13,821 bases of DNA from UBA3263 sp964528425 (lineage in GTDB: Bacteria > Bacteroidota > Bacteroidia > Bacteroidales > Muribaculaceae), in assembly GCA_964528425.1 (NCBI GenBank), contig CAZGTD010000044.1, forward strand, positions 1 to 13,821, in the 5' to 3' direction. Shown piece by piece: positions 1-7,559 of the stretch. Below the pieces are notes generated by a model. It did no database searches. It was not told where the DNA came from and saw nothing but the letters and a program-made list of their open reading frames with translations. Each line of letters begins with the position of its first letter. The stretch's first letter is position 1. The translations under genes were made by a program, and so were the position numbers.

Positions 1-29
1 AACGCCCGCTCGGAGACCGGGCGGGCGTT
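1..29 (-). terminator. Probable 3' terminator hairpin of the secreted 1046-aa protein gene
   Basis: The arms AACGCCCGC (1-9) and GCGGGCGTT (21-29) are perfect reverse complements. The stem continues through a T-G pair and CGG/CCG to a three-base AGA loop, giving about 13 bp. It lies 24 bases past the stop codon (54-56) of the minus-strand gene, where an intrinsic terminator is expected. The U-tract that would complete it for minus-strand transcription would lie beyond position 1 and cannot be seen. No T-run follows the hairpin on the plus strand, so it is unlikely to terminate plus-strand transcripts. Confidence 0.6.
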
Positions 30-53
30 GGGGAGGTCGGTTGTTCAGCTGGC

Positions 54-3000
54 TTATTTTACCAGAACCTTTTGGTTGTTGATGATATTGATGCCTTTGG
101 CGGGAGCGAGGATGCGACGGCCCTGAAGGTCGAAGCAAACGGCGTTGGCCTTGTCGGCAACGATGGTGCTGATGCCGGTCTGGCCACCGATGGTGAGGGT
201 GCGTACGGCGCTCTTGGTATCGGTGTCTGCGTGGTAGGCATAGAATTCAAGGGTGCCGGCGGGAACGGTGATGGTGTGAACGTTGCCTGCTTTGTCGGCC
301 TTGGTGTAGCCCTTGTGGTCGGTAACCTTGGCGGGAGCCTGTTTGCCGGCGGTGTGTTTGTAGTGAACGGTGTATTCGTCGGAAGCGGCGGTAATGGTTA
401 CCAGGTAGTTTTCAGTGCCTTCAACGGGTTCTACGGTGACGCCTTCCTGGCCCTGATCGGGAACCATGGTGTTGGGGTTGATGAGGTAGATGGGGTAGAA
501 GTCAACGCCGTCGGGCTGGTTTTCGATGTAGGCCTTGAAACCGGGAATGTAGGCGTAGTTTTGTTTGTATTCGCTGAGTTCGCGGAAGTTGTTGGAGTGC
601 GAAGCGTGGAGGGTGTAGTATTCCATGCCTTCGGCGGGAGCGAAAGCGAGAATGCCGCCCCGGAGGTTGCCGGCGTTTTCGGCGGTTGCTTCAACGTTGT
701 AGTTAAGGTGGACGTAGGCGTAGGTGATGTGGTCGCGCGATTCCATGAGCGAGGCGTTGAAGTCGGGGTCGTGTTCAATGTCGGCTTCACCGTCGAAGAA
801 AATCAGGGCAATCTGGCCTGCGGGGATAATAACCTTGCCGTCGGCGTTGGGTTCGATGGCGGTTGCGATAACGTGGTTGATGTTGGAGTTTTCGGAGTAG
901 TCGGCGCCGTCGAATTCACCGATGTAGGCGGTGAGGTGGCTTTCGGCGGGCAGTTCGATAGCTACGGGCGAGTAAACCGAGGTCCAGCCGTCGTTGGAGG
1001 TTTTGGGGTCGTCGTTAACAACGTTGTAGAGGGTCAGGGGCAGGTCGAGCACTTCTTCGATATACCATTCATATTCTTCGGAGGTGTTGTTGCCTGCGCA
1101 GTCAACGATTTTGGCGTTGCCCTGGGTGTTGGCGGCGCCATAGAGGTGGCGGTGGCTGCCTTCGGTGGTGCCGTCAACGTGGATGAGGTAGCGGCCGTTG
1201 TCGCGGTAGGTCAGCATTGTGCCTTTTGCGGCATCGGGGTCGGTGCTGAGCACGGGAATCCAGTCTTCGCCGTTGAACGAGGGGAGAACGAGGCCGTTGT
1301 CGAAGCAAACCAGAGTGCCGGTTGCGGCGTCGCCTTCACCTTCCTGGGCAAAGAAGAATACGGTGTTGGAGCGGGTGCCGTCGTTGGTGAGGTCCATGAA
1401 GGAGCGGCCGGTAGCGTTGGTGAAGCTCGAAATAGACGAGATATAGAGGTTGCTGACTTTATTTTTGAAGCGATAGTAGCGGTTGGGCATCAGCTCCTTG
1501 AAGGTGAGGTTAAGGGGGTCGAGGCCGTCGACGATAGCTTGTTTTTCTTCGTCGGAAGCGGGTTCGCCTTCGCTGATTTTAACTGCGTGTTGGTAGAGGT
1601 CGTGGGCATTGCCGGCTTCGTTGTTATACTGGCCAACGTAGGGGCCGAAGAGGTCGGCATCGTCAACGCCGATATATTTGATGCGGCGCAGGGCGGCGTC
1701 AACATTGGTTGAGTTGAAGTCGGCAACGGCCGATGCAATGTTTTCTTCAGTGGGTTCGGTTTCGGGGTCGAGGCCGAGGGTCAGGAGGTCGTCGCCAAGA
1801 ATGGGGTAGATGCGGAATGCGGAGCCGGGGCCGTTTTCGGCGCGTGAGTCGTGCCATTGGGCTAAGTAGCCGGCGTTGTCGCTCTGGCCCGGTTTGCTGC
1901 GCTCGTTGAGGTAGTTAGCGTTGTTTTCACCATAGGAGAGGAAGAAGTCACCAACAACGTTGTCGTTAGCAACGGAAGCGTTCCAGCCTGACTGGCCGAT
2001 GGTGAATTCGGTTGCGGGATGGTCGTCGTCGGAAAGGGTTGCCAGGGCGTAGTTGGCGTTGTCGGTAGCGTCTTTAATGTAGATGCCCTTTTCGGGTTCG
2101 GCCATAGTGTGGAGAGTGTAGACGTTGGTTTTGCCGCTGACGGGCTTGAAGAACCAGAGGCGTTCGGGCACGAGGCGCTGGAAGGTGTTCAGGCCGGTAG
2201 TGTTGTAGTCGGAGGTGGTGTTGATGTAGCCGTCGAGAACGTCGTAGCGCATGGCTGCGGGCTTGTCGTTAGGCTTGAGGCAAACGCGGTAAACGTGGTT
2301 GGGAATGAGCTCGTGGTCCCAGGTGCCAACAACGGTGAATTCGTTGTTTTCGGCGCTTGCAACGAGGTCGGTGGTGTGGCCTACGATAGTGTATTTGCTC
2401 ATGCCGCCAAGGTTGTTGATTTCGTTTTTGATGTTGAAAGTAACATCATCGCCGGCATAAACTGAGATTTGTTTGTCGGCTACGGGCCAACCGTTGATAG
2501 CGGGGAAGTGAACGGTAATCTGAATGGGCTCTTCGGCGTGGAGAGTTGCGGGAATAACCTCAATCTGCAGGTAGCCGTGTTGTGCTGCAGGGGTATTGTA
2601 GTTCCAGTAGGCAACGTTTTCGCAGCCGCCATTGTCATTTGCGGGGCCGTTTGAATTGAGGCAAACGTGTTCCTCGGTTCCGGGCCAAACAGCATTTTTG
2701 AGTCGGAGCCAAAAGCGAGTGTGGTCTTCGCTGCTTACGTTGAAGTCTCCTTCGGGAATTACTTCAAGATCGTAAATGCCGGTGTTGGCGTTGTTTATTG
2801 ACGGGGTACAGCAGATGTTGCCTTTGGCAGTGTCGCCCTGGCCCTGCAGTGATAACCATTTATCGGGACCTACACATTTGATTTTATAGCCGCCGTCAAC
2901 TTTATGGAATTCCCATACATAGTTGGCATTGGGGGTGCCTTCGGAGGGAATGGTTTTCATAAATGAGCCATCGTATTTGGCAAACTGCGAGTTGTTGGTT

Positions 3001-3194
3001 CCGGTGGGAGTTGTCAGGCCGATAATATAGCCCTGTCGGGTTCTTGTTGTACAATAGGCATGCAGGAAGTAGGTGCCGCCATCTTCGATTTCGGCGGGCG
3101 ACTTGATGCCTTCACCGGCAACGTAGGTGGCTTCGGCAAAGGCCGATGTCACCCCGATGAGGGCTGCAGCTGCAAGAAGTAGGAGTTTTTTCAT
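54..3194 (-). CDS. Large secreted protein of unknown function with three beta-trefoil-like modules and a C-terminal sorting-type tail
   Basis: This is a complete 1046-residue reading frame starting MKKLLLLAAA, with a signal peptide ending near SAFA (about residue 20). I recognise no catalytic domain. Three stretches share a pattern of a start like [TV]Y[FR], a hydrophobic W/F-x-F strand, a G-Y-x-I/L strand and an end like [WFL]xI. They are about residues 40-215 (with WEFHKVDGGYKIK), 299-465 (LWFFKPVSG, ending FRIYPI) and 571-715 (VFFFAQEG, ending WYIEEV). This resembles ricin-type/beta-trefoil carbohydrate-binding modules, by inference only. A probably helical linker spans about 476-560. The region 720-1005 looks beta-rich. 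The last 27 residues (FDLQGRR..., ending KVLVK) match the tails of the proteases downstream and resemble the end of type IX secretion C-terminal domains. A surface or secreted glycan- or protein-binding role is plausible but unproven. The gene is transcribed divergently from the protease operon. Confidence 0.85.
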   Translation of the reverse strand: MKKLLLLAAAALIGVTSAFAEATYVAGEGIKSPAEIEDGGTYFLHAYCTTRTRQGYIIGLTTPTGTNNSQFAKYDGSFMKTIPSEGTPNANYVWEFHKVDGGYKIKCVGPDKWLSLQGQGDTAKGNICCTPSINNANTGIYDLEVIPEGDFNVSSEDHTRFWLRLKNAVWPGTEEHVCLNSNGPANDNGGCENVAYWNYNTPAAQHGYLQIEVIPATLHAEEPIQITVHFPAINGWPVADKQISVYAGDDVTFNIKNEINNLGGMSKYTIVGHTTDLVASAENNEFTVVGTWDHELIPNHVYRVCLKPNDKPAAMRYDVLDGYINTTSDYNTTGLNTFQRLVPERLWFFKPVSGKTNVYTLHTMAEPEKGIYIKDATDNANYALATLSDDDHPATEFTIGQSGWNASVANDNVVGDFFLSYGENNANYLNERSKPGQSDNAGYLAQWHDSRAENGPGSAFRIYPILGDDLLTLGLDPETEPTEENIASAVADFNSTNVDAALRRIKYIGVDDADLFGPYVGQYNNEAGNAHDLYQHAVKISEGEPASDEEKQAIVDGLDPLNLTFKELMPNRYYRFKNKVSNLYISSISSFTNATGRSFMDLTNDGTRSNTVFFFAQEGEGDAATGTLVCFDNGLVLPSFNGEDWIPVLSTDPDAAKGTMLTYRDNGRYLIHVDGTTEGSHRHLYGAANTQGNAKIVDCAGNNTSEEYEWYIEEVLDLPLTLYNVVNDDPKTSNDGWTSVYSPVAIELPAESHLTAYIGEFDGADYSENSNINHVIATAIEPNADGKVIIPAGQIALIFFDGEADIEHDPDFNASLMESRDHITYAYVHLNYNVEATAENAGNLRGGILAFAPAEGMEYYTLHASHSNNFRELSEYKQNYAYIPGFKAYIENQPDGVDFYPIYLINPNTMVPDQGQEGVTVEPVEGTENYLVTITAASDEYTVHYKHTAGKQAPAKVTDHKGYTKADKAGNVHTITVPAGTLEFYAYHADTDTKSAVRTLTIGGQTGISTIVADKANAVCFDLQGRRILAPAKGINIINNQKVLVK

Positions 3195-3255
3195 GTTGTT
3201 TGATTTTGAGATTATTTGATTTGAATTTTTACGGTGATAGGTGGTTAGAACGGGG

Positions 3256-3287
3256 CGAAATTATGAAAAAAATATCAGCCATGCAAG
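3256..3287 (-). promoter_or_regulatory. Weak candidate promoter for the secreted 1046-aa protein
   Basis: Read on the minus strand, TAATTTCG (3263 down to 3256) matches the Bacteroidetes -7 element TAnnTTTG with one mismatch. CTTG (3287-3284), 20 bases further upstream, matches the -33 TTTG in three of four positions. The implied transcript would start near 3250 and have an AT-rich leader of roughly 55 bases before the ATG at 3194. Both elements are imperfect, so the call is tentative. No better match was seen in the divergent region on this strand. Confidence 0.35.
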
Positions 3288-3305
3288 TTTTTTTTGCATT
3301 TTTTT
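3266..3305. repeat. A/T-flanked inverted repeat in the divergent intergenic region
   Basis: ATGCAA (3281-3286) and TTGCAT (3294-3299) form a perfect 6-bp inverted repeat around a 7-base T-rich loop. An A7 run (3266-3272) lies before it and a T7 run (3299-3305) overlaps and follows it, so the two runs could also pair as an imperfect outer stem. It sits between two divergent genes, not after either one. A role as an operator, a curved-DNA element or an insulating bidirectional terminator is therefore possible. It could also be chance in a very AT-rich stretch. Confidence 0.35.
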
Positions 3306-3342
3306 AAATATGTGGTGTAAATGCCAATAAATGGGGTTTAAA

Positions 3343-3359
3343 TTTTGGAAATTCCGAAA
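3343..3359. promoter_or_regulatory. Operator-like 17-bp dyad overlapping the operon promoter
   Basis: The sequence TTTTGGAAATTCCGAAA is an inverted repeat centred on 3351. Seven of eight base pairs match, the exception being T3346 opposite G3356. It covers the -33 TTTG element and part of the spacer of the operon promoter, where a bound repressor would block transcription. No regulator gene is present in the window and I do not recognise the site as a known operator, so its function is inferred from position and symmetry. Confidence 0.4.
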
Positions 3360-3374
3360 GGTTTATTAAATTTG
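3344..3374 (+). promoter_or_regulatory. Bacteroidetes-type promoter of the phosphate transporter/protease operon
   Basis: TTTG at 3344-3347 and TAAATTTG at 3367-3374 match the Bacteroidetes primary sigma factor consensus (TTTG, then TAnnTTTG) exactly, with a 19-base spacer. Transcription would start close to 3379, leaving a short leader of about 18 bases before the ATG at 3397. The spacing to the gene and the absence of other good matches on this strand support it as the promoter of the five-gene operon. Confidence 0.7.
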
Positions 3375-3396
3375 TGGTCCAAATATCAGTGAAAGT

Positions 3397-5214
3397 ATGA
3401 ACTACAGCATCTTGGACCTGCTGTGTCTTTTAGGCGCAGTGTGCCTGTTTCTCTATGGCATGAAGGTTATGAGCGAAGGCCTTCAGAAGGTCGCCGGCGA
3501 CCGCCTTCGCAACATCCTGTCGATAATGACCCGCAACCGCTTCAGCGGCATGATTACGGGTATGGTAATCACGGCGTTGATTCAATCGTCGTCGGCCTCG
3601 ACGGTAATGATTGTCAGCTTTGTAAATGCCGGTTTGATGACCCTTTCGCAGGCTATGGCGGTTATTTTCGGTGCCAATGTGGGCACTACGTTTACCGCGT
3701 GGATTATCGCGCTGTTTGGTTTCAAGGTGAATATGTCGGCGTTCATGCTGCCACTTGTGGGCGTTGCCGTGCCGCTGATGTTCACCTCGTCGAGCCGCAA
3801 CAAGAGTCTGGGCGAGTTCCTGATCGGTTTCGCTTTCCTGTTTATGGGCCTGGATTTGATTTCGAAGTATGTGCCCGACCTGCAGGCCAATCCCGAAATG
3901 TTTGCGTTCCTGCAGCAGTATACCCACTCCGGTTTCGGCTCCGTTTTGATTTTCGCGCTGGTTGGCTGCCTGCTGACCATGGTTATCCAGTCGTCGGCGG
4001 CAACGTTTGCCATAGCGCTGATTATGTGTGCCAAAGGGTGGATAACTTTCGACCTGGCGTGTGCGCTGGTTTTGGGCGCTAACCTCGGAACCTGCATAAC
4101 CCCGGTGCTTGCATCGCTCAGCGGCAACGTGGGGGCCAAGCGAACGGCCATGGGCCATGTGCTTTTCAATGTTCTCGGCCTGGTTTGGATGCTGCCGGTG
4201 TTCTTTCCGTTCGTCAGCATGATCGAGTGGCTCACCTCGCTGATTGGTCAGGGCGACCCCACGCAGCTCTATCACTATGTTACCCATATTGAGCAGACCG
4301 ATCCGGAGGTTTATAACCATTTGTTTGACAATTCACTGCCTTCGACCCACCACGTTATCCGCCAGATTGCCGCGATGCAGATTTCGGTCAGCTTCGGCAT
4401 GTCGCTGTTCCACACGGTTTATAAACTCATCAACGGCTCGATAATGATTTGGCTGACCGGCTTCTATGTCAAGGCGGTTGAATATTTCATCCCATCCAAG
4501 ACCCAAGACGAGGAATTCTCGCTCAAATATATCGGCTCGAACCGCATCAGCGCTTCCGAGCTCAACATTGTTCAGGTCGAAAAAGAGGTTGCGGTTTTTG
4601 CCCAGCGCGTTGACCGCATGCTCGGCATGGCCCAGCAGCTGCTTCATGTCAATGCCAAGACCAAGGAGTTCAACCAGCTCTATTCGCGACTGGAGAAATA
4701 TGAGGATATTTCCGACCGCATGGAGCGCGAAATCGCCGACTTTTTGAACCGCACGGCCCAGGGCCGGTTGTCGAACGACGGCAAGTTGCGCGTGTCGGCC
4801 CTCTTTAACATCAACTCCGAAATCGAGTCGATTGGCGACGGCTGCAACAACTTCGGGCGCGTTCTTTCGCGCAAACAGGAGGTGAACGTTCACTTCTCGG
4901 ACCTGATCAAGGATAATATCGACCAGCTGTTCGTTCTGGTCAGCGAGGCTATGAACGGCATGATAACTATGCTCGACAGCATCGAGAACGTTCGCGAGGA
5001 GCAGCTGCTCAATGCCTACAATAAAGAGCGCGAAATCAACAATCTGCGCAATCAGCTCAGGGCAAAGAATGTTGAAAACATCAACAACGGCCTCTATGAC
5101 TATCAGGCCGGCATATTCTACATGGACGCAGTTGCCGACCTGGAAAAAGTCGGCGATTATATAATTAACGTTGTGGACACAATCCGTGACTCAATGACAA
5201 AGAAATTATCATGA
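3397..5214 (+). CDS. Na+/phosphate cotransporter family (NptA/YjbB-type) membrane protein with PhoU-like C-terminal domain
   Basis: The 605-residue protein has the inverted-repeat signature of the NaPi-II/NptA family. Repeat one carries QSSSA (63-67) and GANVGT (92-97); repeat two carries QSSAA (198-202) and GANLGT (227-232). Hydrophobic membrane segments fill about residues 5-360, interrupted by a hydrophilic stretch at about 285-320. Residues about 390-600 are soluble, helical and charged like the PhoU-type domain found at the C-terminus of bacterial members such as E. coli YjbB. Family members move phosphate across the inner membrane with sodium; bacterial YjbB has been linked to phosphate export, so the direction here is unknown. 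The gene follows a consensus promoter by about 22 bases. Its stop overlaps the next start as ATGA (5211-5214), suggesting translational coupling to the first protease. Confidence 0.93.
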   Translation: MNYSILDLLCLLGAVCLFLYGMKVMSEGLQKVAGDRLRNILSIMTRNRFSGMITGMVITALIQSSSASTVMIVSFVNAGLMTLSQAMAVIFGANVGTTFTAWIIALFGFKVNMSAFMLPLVGVAVPLMFTSSSRNKSLGEFLIGFAFLFMGLDLISKYVPDLQANPEMFAFLQQYTHSGFGSVLIFALVGCLLTMVIQSSAATFAIALIMCAKGWITFDLACALVLGANLGTCITPVLASLSGNVGAKRTAMGHVLFNVLGLVWMLPVFFPFVSMIEWLTSLIGQGDPTQLYHYVTHIEQTDPEVYNHLFDNSLPSTHHVIRQIAAMQISVSFGMSLFHTVYKLINGSIMIWLTGFYVKAVEYFIPSKTQDEEFSLKYIGSNRISASELNIVQVEKEVAVFAQRVDRMLGMAQQLLHVNAKTKEFNQLYSRLEKYEDISDRMEREIADFLNRTAQGRLSNDGKLRVSALFNINSEIESIGDGCNNFGRVLSRKQEVNVHFSDLIKDNIDQLFVLVSEAMNGMITMLDSIENVREEQLLNAYNKEREINNLRNQLRAKNVENINNGLYDYQAGIFYMDAVADLEKVGDYIINVVDTIRDSMTKKLS

Positions 5215-7559
5215 AATTACGCACACTCGCTTTACTGACAACTTTAGTTTCGTTTTGCGCCCAGGCCGACGTTCTGACTCCGGCTGAGGCGCTTGGCCGT
5301 GCCGCCGAAAATTTACCCGCAGGCGTGGCTCCCGCCCGCCGCGCCGCTGCTCTGCGCAACGCCCGGCCGCTGCTGACTATCGGCGCTGCCGAGCCTGAAG
5401 TTTATGTTTTCGGCTCCGTTGCCGGCGGCCTTGTAGTGGCTTCAGCCGAAAGCGAAACCCCGGTGCTGCTGGGCTATTCCGAGGATTATGTCGAGGGGAG
5501 CGAACTGCCTCCGTCGCTGAAATGGATGGTTGAGCAATATGGCCGCGAAATCAACGCGCTTCGCACCGGCAACGTTGTTAAGCGCACGCTGCGCCGTGCT
5601 TCGCAAACCGACTATGACCCTGTTTCCCCGATTTGTGAAACAACGTGGAACCAGAGCGCACCCTATAATTATGACTGTCCGCTCGACGGCAATACCCGCA
5701 CTTATACAGGTTGCGTCGCTACGGCGATGGCCCAGGTGCTTAAAACCTATGAGTATCCGGCAAAATGTTCGGGGGGCACTTTCTCCTATGAGTGGAGAAA
5801 CGCCGACAAAACCCTGAGCAAAAACTTCGATAGCGTTACGCTCGATTGGGCCAATATGCTCAACAGTTATTCAACCAACGCCAGCTCTACTTCGGCATCC
5901 AGCCGGGCAGTGGCTACGCTGATGAGCGCAGTGGGCTATGCGTCGCAAATGAACTATGGCACGGATGGCTCCGGTACGCATGGTTTGTATTGTGCCGAAG
6001 GTATGGTCCGTAACTTCGGCTATGACTATAGCCTTCAGTACCTTTACAGGGACTGGTTTGACCTCGACGACTGGATAAAAAAGGTATATGATGAGATAGC
6101 CGGAGGGCATCCGGTCTATTACGACGGAGCCAATCTTGAGGAAAAGGTAGGCCACGCCTTCGTTATCGACGGCTATCAGGGCGACGGCCGTTTCCACGTT
6201 AACTGGGGCTGGGGTGGCCAGCTCAACGGCTATTTCCTGCTGACGGCTCTTGATCCGGAGGGCGAGCAGGGCATTGGCGGTTCTTCGGGTGGCTATAGCG
6301 ACGATTGCGGCGCGATTTTCAATATGCGCCCCGAAAAAACAATGACTGCGGCCGAGGCTCCGCTGACCTTATATTCTGAGAGCCCGATGCAGGTGCCCTC
6401 AACCAAAAAACTCGGCGCCGCTATCAGCGATAATATAGATATTTCAAACTATTCGCCTTACACGATTCCGACCCTGGCGTTGGCTTTAAGGTTTACCGAT
6501 GAGGCGGGCAAGAACTATTATTCTAAGTTGGTTGGGCTGCCGGATGATTTCGGCGTAGGTTACGGCTTAAGCGGCACCGCAAATTTCACTATTCCCTCCG
6601 ATCTGCCCGAAGGCAAATATATCGTTAGCCGCGTCGCTTACAATCCGACATCTAAAGAGCTGTTCGACCTGTATTATGACCGCGGCGTTGCCTCGCGCAT
6701 CAGCGCAACAGTTTCCGGCTCAACGGTAACCTTCAGCGATTATGTTGAGCCGATAGAGGAGGCCCTGTATTTCGCCGCAGAGTCTATCCCTTCGGTAATT
6801 TATTTTGGCGAAGAGTTCAGCGTTTACACCGAATTCTACAATACCACGCAAACCGCCTATACGGGTTACATCTATATTGATATCTACGAGAAAAACACCA
6901 ATAAGTACATGGGAGGGTGGAGCAGCAACGAATTCACCTTGGCCCCCATGAAGGGTATCAAGTTTAACCCCACTTTAGAAATAAACAAAGGCGAACTGGC
7001 GCCGGGTGAGTATACGTTATGCTTCAGCTGCGACGACGAGTCGGTCGTTTCGGCTACTCAAGACGTAATTGTCAGGGCGCGCCCGTCGGTAATCCGGGGG
7101 TCGAATTTCGAGTGTACCTCTAACCGCATGTCGTATATCGGTTTCAGTGTTGACCTTACCGCCCTGAATTCCGACTTTTCAGGCATGGTTGCCCTGGCCA
7201 TAGCCAAAACCAAGAATTCGCCGGTCCTCTGGAGCGACAAGTTCAATATCGACATTCTTGAAGGCCAAACCGTTACCAAGGAATATTCCGACCTTGACCT
7301 TTCAGAAAAACTGACCGAAGGCACTAAATATATCATATATGGCGTTTACGTTGATGAAAACGGCAAAAGCGCCAACTTTGAAGGCGAAACAACGGTTTCG
7401 TTTACCGCAACCGACGAGCAGGTAGGCATTGAAAATGTAAAGACCGCCGCCGGTAATGCAACATACTTCGACCTGACCGGTCGCCGCGTCGATAATCCGG
7501 CGGGCGGCATCTATATCCGCCGTCAAGGCTCAAATACACAAACTATTCAAATCCGATAA
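5211..7559 (+). CDS. Secreted C10 (streptopain-like) cysteine protease, first of three tandem copies
   Basis: This 782-residue protein has a signal peptide (1-19, cut after CAQA). A propeptide (about 20-130) contains EVYVF and LLGYSEDY, which match the SpeB-type inhibitory prodomain. The catalytic domain (about 138-375) opens with the TWNQ motif (145-148). Its nucleophile is Cys168 in TGCVATA, its histidine is His315 in GHAFVIDG, and NWGWGG (331-336) supplies the conserved Asn/Trp. All match streptopain (MEROPS C10). A Gly-rich loop GIGGSSGGY (354-362) matches the substrate-side loop region of SpeB. Residues about 385-740 form beta-rich, probably Ig-like domains of unknown function. The tail (TYFDLTGRRV at 751-760, then GGIYI) resembles a type IX sorting signal. 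A basic stretch KRTLRR (124-129) is a possible maturation site. Streptopain itself is about 400 residues; the extra length is the C-terminal region. It is probably active and exported. Its ATG overlaps the transporter stop. Confidence 0.93.
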   Translation: MKLRTLALLTTLVSFCAQADVLTPAEALGRAAENLPAGVAPARRAAALRNARPLLTIGAAEPEVYVFGSVAGGLVVASAESETPVLLGYSEDYVEGSELPPSLKWMVEQYGREINALRTGNVVKRTLRRASQTDYDPVSPICETTWNQSAPYNYDCPLDGNTRTYTGCVATAMAQVLKTYEYPAKCSGGTFSYEWRNADKTLSKNFDSVTLDWANMLNSYSTNASSTSASSRAVATLMSAVGYASQMNYGTDGSGTHGLYCAEGMVRNFGYDYSLQYLYRDWFDLDDWIKKVYDEIAGGHPVYYDGANLEEKVGHAFVIDGYQGDGRFHVNWGWGGQLNGYFLLTALDPEGEQGIGGSSGGYSDDCGAIFNMRPEKTMTAAEAPLTLYSESPMQVPSTKKLGAAISDNIDISNYSPYTIPTLALALRFTDEAGKNYYSKLVGLPDDFGVGYGLSGTANFTIPSDLPEGKYIVSRVAYNPTSKELFDLYYDRGVASRISATVSGSTVTFSDYVEPIEEALYFAAESIPSVIYFGEEFSVYTEFYNTTQTAYTGYIYIDIYEKNTNKYMGGWSSNEFTLAPMKGIKFNPTLEINKGELAPGEYTLCFSCDDESVVSATQDVIVRARPSVIRGSNFECTSNRMSYIGFSVDLTALNSDFSGMVALAIAKTKNSPVLWSDKFNIDILEGQTVTKEYSDLDLSEKLTEGTKYIIYGVYVDENGKSANFEGETTVSFTATDEQVGIENVKTAAGNATYFDLTGRRVDNPAGGIYIRRQGSNTQTIQIR

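Noticed and set aside
72..1712. 546-codon plus-strand open frame opposite the secreted 1046-aa gene
   Set aside because: It is Val/Gly-rich with no recognisable domain, the pattern expected from antisense reading of a GC-biased gene. The minus-strand frame has a signal peptide, a tail and a terminator.
3430..4320. 296-codon minus-strand open frame inside the transporter gene
   Set aside because: It is rich in His, Arg, Gln and Asn with no family resemblance. The plus-strand frame shows the NaPi motifs, so this is an antisense shadow.
5211..5270. Lipoprotein signal on the first protease (Cys16 in the signal peptide)
   Set aside because: The residues before the cysteine (VSF) do not fit a lipobox. 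CAQA followed by Asp fits ordinary signal peptidase I cleavage.
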